From Flectonema sp. DT1601 (taxonomy: Eukaryota > Euglenozoa > Diplonemea > Diplonemida > Diplonemidae): a stretch of DNA of 64,000 bases. The position numbers and the translations under genes were made by a program. The notes below the pieces were generated by a model. It searched no databases. It worked only from the letters and a program-made list of their open reading frames with translations, and had not been told where the DNA came from. Location: positions 1 to 64,000 of the forward strand of contig OZ025854.1 of the NCBI GenBank assembly GCA_964019425.1, read 5' to 3'. Below are positions 23,907-33,993 of the stretch, piece by piece; the first letter of the stretch is position 1, and every line of letters starts with the position of its first letter.

Positions 23907-26900
23907 CTACCGTCCTAATAGTTGTGCCAGTCTGTCTAAGGTTGTGACAAAACCAGTCATCTGCTGCTGATTCGCAGGTAAGTAGCAGTCCTCCAGTTGG
24001 CATGCTTCCTCTCCCTTGTCATTCATCATGTGACTGATGTATTTTTCTCTCAAGGTTTCTATACACCAATGTTCGCATATAAATAATACATGATGTGCTG
24101 TCGCCTTTCCAAGTTTACAGAAAAAGCACAGCTCGTTCAGTCCTTTGATTATCAGAGTTCTGCAATGTCCCACTCTAAAGCGTGACATCAGTACTTCCCC
24201 TGGTCGTGTTAGAGCTTCGATGTACGGAGGGTGTCTTACCTCTCCCGGTCCGATCCAGTTCTCCCGTTTTCTCCGCTTGTGAAACGTCATCAATGTTCCC
24301 ATGTCAAGTTGAGTCGGCAGTTGTTTAATAATAACATCTTCGTGAGGTGGATCTTCCTTCAGGCCTGCAGCGAATTTCGCCAGTTGGTCCGCTACTTCGT
24401 TGTACCGCACGTTTCTGTGTGCCGGTACATACTGCATGTTGACTTGGATTCCCTTCTTCTCCAGTTTCATTGCCAACTTCCAGATCTTTTTGTTCATTGG
24501 GGACCTTTGTTTATATGGCCCTTGTTCCAATGCCTGCATGAACTAAATTTTCCAACGCCAGTTTTACTGCAATCTGCTCGGTCCTATAAGAGGAACCCAC
24601 TACTGGTATTTTATATCCAAGTAGACGCATCTTGCTTTCTTTTACTATGACCACAGCGGCAGCCAAGTCTGTCATGTAAGTCTCGGATTTGTGTCTTATC
24701 GACCCGTCAGTGTAGACTTTCATCTCGTGAGTTGGTAGTTCAGCTTCTCGCTGTTCAGCCTCTTCCTTGTTACTTGAATATGTGAATCTCATCGCACTAG
24801 TACTTTTCCATGGAGGGAGAGTGTAGTGTTCTGGGTTCACTTCCAGGTTGGTAATGCTCCGGTAATTGTCAAGGCCAGGGACACCAGAGACATAGTCTAT
24901 CCAGACATTCCATCCCCATTTTGATTTTTGAAATAATTCTGAACTCCCTGTTTTCGTCAGCTTGCGAGTCGGTAAGAACGGACTTAATTTGAAACGTTCG
25001 TAAGTTCTACACATCTTATACTGGATGTGTTCCTTCAGTCTTGGCGTGTCGGCTTCTTTGTATAGTCTCTGTAGTTTGGTGCTCCGCAGACATCCAGTTA
25101 CCAGCCTCACTGCCCTGTTTACCAGTAATTCCAGTTGTTCGAAGCACTCTTTTGGTAACATCCAAGCAAAGCTTTCAACACCATAAAGCACCCTTGCTAA
25201 CACCACCGTCACCAGTATACTAATGAGTGTCCTCTTTCTGCAGCCTATCCTAGTGAGTCTAACCAACAAGCCTAGACCCTTGGAAGCAGCTGTCATCATC
25301 TTTTGAATTTGCGACTTAAAGGTAAACTTCTCGTCGTAATGTACACCCAGATACCGCACGGTATTCGTCTTGTGAACTTTTCGTCCAACCGCATAGGCAA
25401 ATCCGTGTAGTCCGGGTCCCACTCTTTGCAGCATCTTATCTATTTCTGCCTTGTTGTGGACTTTCTTCAGTTGTGGGAAGCGGGCACTCATCTTCATTGT
25501 TTTCAGTACCGCCGGTTTGTTCGGTAGCTTGACTTTGATCTTATGTTTTGGAACGACATACAGGTGAGTGATGGCGAATTCTTCTTTTGAAGCTACAGTT
25601 GTTGAGTTATCATCCTTCACAAGGTTACTCATTTGTTCTGCCGTGGCCACCACATATTTAAATGTGTGTTCTTCAGAGTATACTACTACTGGGGACTTGT
25701 CATGTGTTCCACTTGGCCTCACGTGAATGTATTCCGTCTTGCCAGGGTTCTTATTGATTTTGATGTGTGAGTCAAGTGCCCACCTTTCAAATATTTTGAC
25801 TGCGTTGTTAACCTTGTTTTCTAAACAGCTGACAGTGCCCGCGGTTATTACTATTCCAACATCATCTGCAAAGACAGTCGGTTCGTACATCTCTAGTTTA
25901 TCTATCAAATCATTTATGAAGATAGAGAATAACTGGGGTCCCAGCACGCTTCCTTGTGGCACTCCTACTCGAATGTTCCGGAATGCTCCCTTCACTCCTT
26001 TCACCCTTGTTGAAATCTTCCTGCTAGTCAAGTAGTTTTGAACCCACCGTAGATATTTCGTTGGTAGTCCTATTTTGGACATCTTATTTAGAAGAGTTAC
26101 CGGTTGAACTGCATCGAAGGCTTTTTGTAGGTCGAAGGTGATTAATATCGCTTCTTCTCCCATTGCCTTGGCACTTTTGAGTTTGTCTGTAACTATACAG
26201 AGATTTTCAATGGAATCCCGTCCTCGTTTGTAGGCTGCTTGCCTCGGATTCATTCTGTCTTTCAACAGGTGGTGCATCCGTTCTACGACCATTCTTTCAA
26301 AGAGTTTCGAGACGGTCGAGGTTAGTGCTATCGGTCTGTACGATAAGACTTGTTTCTTTTCAGTATGGGTATTACCATTCCACTTTTCCAGCACCTGGGT
26401 ACTGCTGATCGTTGCCATGAGAGGTTGAATAGTCTTAGTAGTTGCTCGAGGAAAGCTTTTGGAAGTTGTTTTAACATCGAGTTCCAGATGTGGTCAGGTC
26501 CAGGTGCCTTCTTCTCCTTTGTTTTTGAAATTTGTCGTTCCAGTTCAGGCATTCCAAATTCCACCGAGTTGTCATCAGGTATTCCTTGTAAGGTTGGTTC
26601 ACCGTCTTCGAATTTGAATTGGTCTGCGTATGTTTTGGTGAAGACATCTGCCATCTCCCGCGGGTCGGTTAATTCCTTCTCACCGTCGACAATCTTAGTA
26701 ATTGAATGGTCCATCATTCTACCTTCCAGTTGTTTAACTTTTCTAAAGGCCCATCGGTAGTCCATTCCAGTCATGTCGCACTCAATGATCTTCTGTTTAA
26801 TCATGTTGATACCTCTTTCAATTGCTTCTGAGTCTGTCTTATCAGGGTCAGTCTCTGCCATTAAATCTTCCAATTCTGAATCCCTCACAGCGAAGGTACT

Positions 26901-27743
26901 ACTTGACTTCTTGTTGTAGCCTGGGATGGCCCTACTCGCTGCTCTCAGAATCTCGTTGTTGATCCTATTAGCAAGTTTCTGCACATTCTTAATTCTTTCT
27001 AATTTGGGCGCTGCCCTTTCCAACAATATTTTATAATAATTCCAATCGGCACAATGCCACTTCCATTTCCATGTTCCAGAACTCTCTTTTGAATATTCAT
27101 CTGTTTTGATATCTTCGATTGTCAGTTTGAGTGGCAGGTGATCGCTGCCCCATCCCTTCATGAGTTCGATTTGTGCATCTATTGAAATATCTAATGCAAT
27201 TACATCCGGAGAAGCTGAGCTTTGTGGTCTTGTTTGTTGTTGAGGTTTATTTAAAATTTGAATTGTTGCTTCTAGTGACCAATCGTAGAAGCTGTTACCA
27301 GTAATGTTCGTATTTCCATTTGACCAAGTTGAATGGTGTCCATTAATGTCACCCGCAATCAATGTGCCGGGCTCTGTTTTGAACTTCCAGGTTGTTGCCT
27401 TGATTTCAGGCGGGTGGTAAACATTGTGAATTGTCAATGGCGGATTAGATTGAAGTACTACTGTTAATATCTCAGTTTGGTCATGTGAGATGTCGGGGTG
27501 TTTTAATATTAACTTATTTAAATCATTTCTGACCAGAGTGACGAGTCCTCGATGACCTGACTTGATGGTGCTGTCTCGCCTGTGGATTGCATACCCTTCA
27601 ATAGCGAATTGTTTTTCTTTTGATAACCACGTTTCCTGCAGTAGTACTACTTCAGGCTTTTCTTCTTTCAGTGCCCAGTTCAATCGAAAGTAATTTTCTG
27701 GTTTCAGAACTGAGCGAATGTTATTTGACCAGATCACAATCAT
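23907..27743 (-). pseudogene. LINE family 1 ORF2 (copy C): RT frameshifted and RNase H deleted
   Basis: Starts at the ATGA overlap with ORF1. The endonuclease and RT N-terminus are open to 26328. A 13-bp deletion at ~26355, between VIPILK and VLSYRP of RT, shifts the frame; the rest of RT (ILITFDLQKAFD, GVPQGSVLGP, VFADDVGIV) and early RNase H read in the second frame to 24511. The same 68-bp deletion as in copy B then breaks RNase H, and a final segment with PAHRNVRYNEVAD and the CCHC-like cluster runs to 23907. It can yield an endonuclease but no whole RT. Confidence 0.92.
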
Positions 27744-29581
27744 GATTGGCCAGTGTTGTTCCTATTGGTCGCACTTGTAGTAATCTTGTTCATACCAAGA
27801 TTGTTCTCAATCCTCTTGACAGCTTCTATCAACGAAGTGATGGCTGTCGCCATGTTGTTGTTGGCTGCTTCGTTCTTTTTCGTAGTTTGCACCAGGGTTT
27901 CTACAATCCCGGTTATCTGTGCCATGCCTTCATCAAGTCGAACTTGCATGTCTTTTACTTCTTTCTGGAGACGTTCGATAGTCTCGTTCGTTTTCTCTCT
28001 CAGGCTGTTCACGTTGTTTTCTACAACCTGAACTTCGGCCGTTGGTTTCTTCGTTGTCGGGAGTGACTTCTTGACCGCTGCTGCGTACGATGTCTTAGCC
28101 TCACGGTACTTAACTACAACAGGTTTCTCCGTTTCTTTCGCCTTCACTTCTGTTTCTAATTTTTCAATGAGGATGACAATATCACCACACTGTACAAACC
28201 TTGATTCTGGTTTCTTGTCCAGTGCGATGATAAAGTCCCCTCTGTCCATCCTTATAAACTTCGACTTCAGTCCTATCTCCAATAGGATGTTCCGAAGTCT
28301 ATTGCCCCAGCTGTATGGTGCTCCACTGAGACGGTGGAGCCCTTCGCCAAACACTGTGGATGCGTATTTACCAGCACCCTTTCTCACCTTGTCAACATCC
28401 TTCGTGTAAACCACCCTCAATCCAATCTTGCCATGTATGATGGTGAGTCCATGGCAGAGGTCATGTTGGGCTTTAAGTATGCCAACTGCCTCTTCGTTTG
28501 TTGTCTTGCGGTCCAGCCACACTGTAGTGTACTGAGTGGGTGTCTGTCCCGCCACTGATTTGATCCGGAAATAAACATTTCCTATTCCAGAGTTTTTTAG
28601 AAGTATAACAGCTGCTTCCACATCGTTTGGGAGAACAGTGAGTTCTACGAAGTCTTTGCCAACGTATCTGTAGGAGCGTTGATCGACTCTTCCGTGTTGT
28701 GCCACAACAGCTTTGACAATTGCTGTTACAGCTGCTGGATTTTGGACCTGTGACTTGGTCAACTCTTTAGTTGTTATCCACGCAATTAGTTCGTGGGTCA
28801 CTGGTGGGCTGATCTTCTTGGCGATTGTTAGAGTAGGTCGGTGTATCGTGCCAGACAAAGCAACGAACCACCAGCTTCTTATTCTTAATTGCCCATCAAA
28901 TTGGACCGGCGTTTGTATCTGACTGCAGTCAGTTGCGTGTTGTAGGGCACGTTTTGGAGGTGGCCGTGTGAACACCATCGTCAGTTGCTTCGTTTTGCTG
29001 GCCTTTTCGAAGTATTGTTCGTCCAGGCTTCTTCCTTGTTGAGCCAATGAAAGTATAATTCCATTGGTCTTGCTGTTGAGGTCATCAGTTGGCTGGAGTA
29101 TTTTGCAATTAAAATGCTCCTTGTTGAGTTTCGGTGGTGGTCCATTCATAATCACCGTTGATCTTCTTTGTGCCTCTTTGATTTGAGGGCTTGATTGGGG
29201 TGCCTCATTTGACGGAGGGCTTTGTTTCGTTTTTAATAATACGCTTCCTTGTGCCTCTATGTTTTGAGGGCTTATTTGAATTGCCTCTTTGTTTTGAGGG
29301 CTTGTCTTTGTTTGAATTGCCTCCTTGTTTTGAGGGCTTGCTTGAAATGCTGCTGGAGGTCCTACTGCAATCACTTCTACTGAGATTCCTTCTGGCACTT
29401 CTGGAGAGTCCATCTCCATTTCCTCCTGTTGCTGGGACTCTATCTCCTGCTGAGACCCCTCTTCTTCTTCCCGGATCTCATTTCTGGCTTGTTCCCTCAT
29501 CATCTTCGCCTCTTTCCTTTCTCTTTCTCTCCTTTCCGCTGCCCTTCTATCTTGCGGACGCATTGCTTTCTTACCAGCCAT
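27740..29581 (-). CDS. LINE family 1 ORF1 protein (copy C), intact, 613 aa
   Basis: The only intact ORF1 in the window. I chose the ATG at 29581 (MAGKKAMRPQ) because it is conserved in all copies; the frame is open somewhat further upstream without a matching start. Layout: charged N-terminal helix (~1-45), E/Q-rich acidic stretch, SPQNKEA-type repeats (~85-150), a central folded region without a motif I recognise (~160-480), and a C-terminal coiled coil (~520-600). It ends NNTGQS, its stop sharing ATGA with ORF2. Probably an RNP-forming protein; it has no visible zinc knuckle. Confidence 0.88.
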   Translation of the reverse strand: MAGKKAMRPQDRRAAERRERERKEAKMMREQARNEIREEEEGSQQEIESQQQEEMEMDSPEVPEGISVEVIAVGPPAAFQASPQNKEAIQTKTSPQNKEAIQISPQNIEAQGSVLLKTKQSPPSNEAPQSSPQIKEAQRRSTVIMNGPPPKLNKEHFNCKILQPTDDLNSKTNGIILSLAQQGRSLDEQYFEKASKTKQLTMVFTRPPPKRALQHATDCSQIQTPVQFDGQLRIRSWWFVALSGTIHRPTLTIAKKISPPVTHELIAWITTKELTKSQVQNPAAVTAIVKAVVAQHGRVDQRSYRYVGKDFVELTVLPNDVEAAVILLKNSGIGNVYFRIKSVAGQTPTQYTTVWLDRKTTNEEAVGILKAQHDLCHGLTIIHGKIGLRVVYTKDVDKVRKGAGKYASTVFGEGLHRLSGAPYSWGNRLRNILLEIGLKSKFIRMDRGDFIIALDKKPESRFVQCGDIVILIEKLETEVKAKETEKPVVVKYREAKTSYAAAVKKSLPTTKKPTAEVQVVENNVNSLREKTNETIERLQKEVKDMQVRLDEGMAQITGIVETLVQTTKKNEAANNNMATAITSLIEAVKRIENNLGMNKITTSATNRNNTGQS

Positions 29582-29660
29582 TTTATTTTTTGGGAAAACC
29601 CCAATAAAGTACAGAAACAATAAAGTACAGAAACTGTAGCTTTAGAATCGTTGGTTGGAA

Positions 29661-30275
29661 ACTCACTTAGCAGGGGTTGAAAACTTAGACTAATCTCAAC
29701 ACTTTTTTATTCCAATCCTTTAGTTGTCAAGGCTATAAAGCATTATTTTATTTTTTTTTTGTTTGCCGTACCAGATCAGTATTCCGTGTGCAAGAAACAA
29801 AACAAAAAAGAAAACCCGTAAACAAATATGATGGGGTGAAGCATATCGAAAAACAGGAATTCCGCGACGGTACAGTGCAACATCAGCTGTAAATAGAACC
29901 ACAACAGACTAGATGGCTTAATGCCACGTAAAACGGCTCGAGGGAAAAAAAAAAGATGCCCAACAGACGCTACAACGCGGTCTTGTGGAAATTTCTTTTT
30001 TTCTTTTAAAAAAATTAAGATACGAACGCAAATTTCAATTTTGATAATTGTTTACATTAGGATAGTAAGAGACGTACCAGAACAGTAGTATTGCCACTTA
30101 TGGTTGCCGGAAAACAACACACCTACTCCACGCAGTAAAGGTTACAATGAAAACTGAACGCTTGCCTGAGCGCAGATACGACCGCATTCTGACGAGAAAT
30201 AATCCTCGATACCAGGAACAGGCTTACAACAGTTTTCAAAAATTCGTTTTTTTAAAAAAAAGAAAACACACAATT
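29661..30275. other. Unassigned spacer between LINE copies C and D
   Basis: About 615 bp, AT-rich, with short poly(A)/poly(T) runs. I see no gene, RNA or repeat in it. It is the only break in the LINE stack and may be original host sequence. Confidence 0.6.
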
Positions 30276-30434
30276 TTTTTTTTTTTGTGTGCACCACGAC
30301 CCGTGAGTCTGTGATGCTGATTGCGCTGTTAGGCGCGGTTGTTCTTTTTCTTTCTTTCTTTCTTACTTTCTTTGTTTTGGGGGTTGGGGGTGGGAATCCC
30401 GTAGGCTTCGTATCTCCTTTCTTTGTTTTGATAA

Positions 30435-31882
30435 TCTTCAGGTGTGAGTAGTTTTTTTGTTCTTGCTCTTCAGGGAGGGCCTTAGCCAAAAGCTAACAGT
30501 CCAAATCTCACCTGGAAATTCAACTCAGTCCTTGTCAGTTTTGGCATCAAACTTGTAATGGTTTAATCATTACAGGTTATTTACTGAAATATTTGTTCTA
30601 AAAGTTGCTAAGTATTTCTCACTTAGAAATTTTTTATTTTTTTTATTTTCAGCTTAATTAGCTACAAATTGTTTCTACTAAGTGTTTCTCACTTAGATTT
30701 TTTTTTTGCTTTTCAGCTCCTTAAAAGCTGCTAAGTGTTTCTGCTAAGTGTTTCTCACTTAGAATCTTATTGTTATGTTCGTTTTCTATCCCCTCTTCTA
30801 TCCCTTTTGTTCAAAAAAAGCGGGAGGAAATTCTCTCATTCATGCTAAGATGCACTCTGAACTTTGATTTTTTGATCTGAGTGTGAGGGAATGACCTGTT
30901 AGTGCATTGGGCATAAGCTGGGCTGCAGTTTAGATGTCTTAGGTGTTAATAAGGGGTTCCTCTTAGCATTTTTCTTTGTTACCACCTTATGATTTTCTTG
31001 AAGAAAAAAAATAGAAGTCATAATGGTGCTTCCCTCTGGAAGGGTTGTAAGCCATGGTGTCCAACTAAATTAAAGGACAAGTCTGGGATAATCCCTGCCA
31101 GAGGGGCGAGTATTCTACCATGGTTGAAATACTCTGGCAACTGATCTTCAATTTTATGTTGTTTGTTAGCTGCTGGTGTATCTTGATTATGTGTTGATAC
31201 TTGCATTTTTTTATTTGTAATCTTCTATTACAATTCTCTTTCTGTTCTGGTCTGTTACTTCATTTGTCTTGTTTAACTTCAGTTATATGCATTTTACTTT
31301 TTATTGTTTCCCATCTACTTTTTATTTTCTATTAGTTCTGGTCAGAAACTCCTGGGCAGCAAGAAGGAAAGTAGTTAAGTACTTCTGGGTGTTTGGCATC
31401 ACCCCCCATAGTGAGCAAGTACAACAGGTAGCATTGGTAGTCTGTTGATCCTGAGTGATCCCAGCTACAGTTTTGTTTTTCTTTCTTTTTTTTAGAAGAA
31501 GATCAGGACATCCAAGCACTGCTGGATAGTTGCTGAATGCAGGGCCTGCCTGTGGCATTATAATAACAGGCTAAGTCATTTGTAGTTCATAGTTTACCTT
31601 TGATTTTATAACTTCACACAGGGTACTATGAACGATGAGAGATCCAGTGGGATCACTCAGGGTCTAGTAGAGACCACCAATGTTGTGCGTTGATAGGCAA
31701 GGTGACCAACCTTGACATTCTTTCTTTTCTCTCCTGTTGTGACAAACACAAAATACACACACAGCTTACAGTGTGTTCTTTGTGTATGTTTTCTTCAGGT
31801 GTGAGTAGTTTTTTTGTTCTTGCTCTTCAGGGAGGGCCTTAGCCAAAAGCTAACAGTCCAAATCTCACCTGGAAATTCAACT
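30435..31882. mobile_element. TRIM-like insertion flanked by identical 91-bp direct repeats
   Basis: The interval begins and ends with the same 91 bp (30435-30525 and 31792-31882; TCTTCAGGTGTGAGTAG ... GAAATTCAACT). The repeats carry short inverted ends (CAGGTG/CACCTG). In other LINE copies GATAA runs directly into CTTAAAACTA, so this is an insertion with, at most, a 2-bp target duplication. The interior has no coding potential. Terminal-repeat retrotransposon in miniature (TRIM) is the best fit; I cannot see a clear primer-binding site or polypurine tract, so another mechanism is possible. Confidence 0.65.
30609..30762. repeat. Three hairpin repeats inside the TRIM-like insertion
   Basis: CTAAGTGTTTCTCACTTAG, a 7-bp stem with a TTTCT loop, occurs at 30678-30696 and 30744-30762 and as a one-base variant at 30609-30627. 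It lies in a degenerate ~68-bp tandem repeat that also contains TTTTCAGCT. Confidence 0.75.
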
Positions 31883-31984
31883 TAAAACTAATACTACAGA
31901 ATAAATTGTCCACTTGGGCGACTTCAGATGTGTTGCAATGATGCCTTCAATGTTGATATTCGAAATGTCGATGTTTTAATAATA

Positions 31985-33709
31985 CTACCGTCCTAATAGT
32001 TGTGCCAGTCTGTCTAAGGTTGTGACAAAACCAGTCATCTGCTGTTGATTCGCAGGTAAGTAGCAGTCCTCCAGTTGGCATGCTTCCTCTCCCTTGTCAT
32101 TCATCATGTGACTGATGTATTTTTCCCTCAAGGTTTCTATACACCAATGTTCGCATATAAATAATACATGATGTGCTGTCGCCTTTCCAAGTTTACAGAA
32201 AAAGCACAGCTCGTTCAGTCCTTTGATTATCAGAGATCTGCAATGTCCCACTCTAAAGCGTGACATCAGTACTTCCTCTGGTCGTGTTAGAGCTTCGATG
32301 TACGGAGGGTGTCTTACCTCTCCTGGTCCGATCCAGTTCTCCCGTTTTCTCCGCTTGTGAAACGTCATCAATGTTCCCATGTCAAGTTGAGTGGGCAGTT
32401 GTTTAATAATAACATCTTCGTGAGGTGGATCTTCCTTCAGGCCTGCAGCGAATTTCGCCAGTTGGTCCGCTACTTCGTTGTACCGCACGTTTCTGTGTGC
32501 CGGTACATACTGCATGTTGACTTGGATTCCCTTCTTCTCCAGTTTTATTGCCAACTTCCAGATCTTTTTGTTCATTGGGGACCTTTGTTTATATGGCCCT
32601 TGTTCCAATGCCTGCATGACTGACATCGAATCAGTCAACAGGTGCGTCGTTGTTGTTAGAGATTCATGTTCATCCTCCGCCACCTGAACTAAATTTTCCA
32701 ACGCCATTTTTACTGCAATCTGCTCGGTCCTATAAGAGGAACCCGCTACTGGTATTTTATATCCAAGTAGACGCATCTTGCTTCCGTTAACCATGACCAC
32801 AGCGGCAGCCGAGTCTGTCATGTAAGTGTTGGGTTTGTGTCTTATCGACCCGTCAGTGTAGACTTTCATCTCGTGAGCTGGTAATTCAGTTTCTCGCTGT
32901 TCAGCCTCTTCCTTGTTGCGTGAATATGTGAATTTCATCGCATTAGTACTTTTCCATGGAGGGAGAGTGTAGTGTTCTGGGTTCACTTCCAGGTTGGTAA
33001 TGCTCCGGTAGTTGTCAAGGCCAGGGACACCAGAGACATAGTCTATCCAGACATTCCATCCCCATTTCGATTTTTGAAATAATTCTGAACTCCCTGTTCT
33101 CGTCAGCTTGCGAGTCGGTAGGAACGGACTCAATTTGAAACGTTCATAAGTTCTACACATCTTATACTGGATGTGTTCCTTCAGTCTTGGCGTGTCGGCT
33201 TCTTTGTAAAGTCTCTGTAGTTTGGTGCTCCGCAGACATCCAGTTACCAGCCTCACTGCCCTGTTAACCAGTAATTCCAGTTGTTCGAAGCACTCTTTTG
33301 GTAGCATCCAAGCAAAGCTTTCAACACCATAAAGCACCCTTGCTAACACCACCGTCACCAGTATACTGATGAGTGTCCTCTTTCTGCAGCCTATCCTGGT
33401 GAGTCTAACCAACAAGCCTAGACCCTTGGAAGCAGCTGTCATCATCTTTTGAATTTGCGACTTAAAGGTTAACTTCTCGTCATAATGTACGCCTAGATAC
33501 CGCACGGTATTCGTCTTGTGAACTTTTCGTCCAACCGCATAGGCAAATCCGTGTAATCCGGGTCCCACTCTTTCCAGCATCTTATCTATTTCTGCCTTGT
33601 TGTGGACTTTCTTCAGTTGTGAGAAGCGGGCACTCATCTTCATTGTTTTCAGTACCGCCGGTTTGTTCGGTAGCTTGACTTTGATCTTATGTTTTGGAAC
33701 GACATACAC
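31985..33709 (-). pseudogene. LINE family 1 ORF2 3' part (copy D): RNase H intact
   Basis: Open from the truncation point to the normal stop. It holds the RT thumb/connection region, a complete RNase H (KVYTDGSIRH, YRTEQIAVKM, HLLTDSMSV, PAHRNVRYNEVAD) and the CCHC-like cluster. The segment deleted in B and C is present. The first ~14 codons upstream of the junction are foreign sequence. Without EN and RT core it cannot act alone. Confidence 0.9.
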
Positions 33710-33802
33710 AACACACACACTTTGCAGGCCGCTAGCTAGGAAGGTTCCCAAAAAAAAAGAAAAAAGAAAAAAAAAAAAAAAAAAAAAAAAAAGGGAAAAC
33801 CT

Positions 33803-33850
33803 CTAATCCAGACACAAAAGTTTCCGAAACCGCCAACTCTATACAAAAAA
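33803..33850 (-). repeat. R2 dispersed repeat, copy 1
   Basis: Contains AGTTGGCGGTTTCGGAAACT, then TTTGTGTCTGGATTAGAGG and TTTTCCC; a matching copy sits at 44574-44628 on the plus strand. Flanked by a long A-run (about 33750-33791). Confidence 0.6.
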
Positions 33851-33993
33851 AGTGCCTTGTAACCTGTGGATAAAAAATCCGCTACCCGGAATCGAACTTG
33901 ACAAAAATTTAACCGACAGTTTTTTTTTTTTTTTTCCCCCTGAAAAATTACCAAATTTTTTAAATTCTTGTCAGATTTTTCTAAAAACAAACA

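Larger units (their letters stand above)
23643..29660 (-). mobile_element. LINE copy C (family 1), full length
   Basis: About 6.0 kb with both UTRs. The tail is a T-run at 23644-23654; the 5' UTR (29582-29660) carries a short duplication of a CAGAAACAATAAAGTACAG-type segment. It lies head to tail with copy B. It shares the 68-bp RNase H deletion of B, so the two descend from one deleted source or have been converted. Confidence 0.93.
30276..33709 (-). mobile_element. LINE copy D (family 1), 5'-truncated, with internal insertion
   Basis: Poly(A) tail is the T-run at about 30276-30287; the 3' UTR matches copies A-C but is interrupted after 30434 by a 1.45-kb insertion that ends at 31882. The body resumes at 31883 and runs to about 33709, where similarity stops inside ORF2 (after VVPKHKIKVK read backwards). 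Confidence 0.9.

Noticed and set aside
30600-30770. CRISPR-like array of CTAAGTGTTTCTCACTTAG repeats
   Set aside because: Only three copies, low-complexity spacers, eukaryotic context and no cas genes.
33863-33905. tRNA 3' half (minus strand, GTTCGATTCCGGGTAGCGGA followed by T-run)
   Set aside because: The T-stem and acceptor have no pairing partners upstream. At most a small tRNA fragment.
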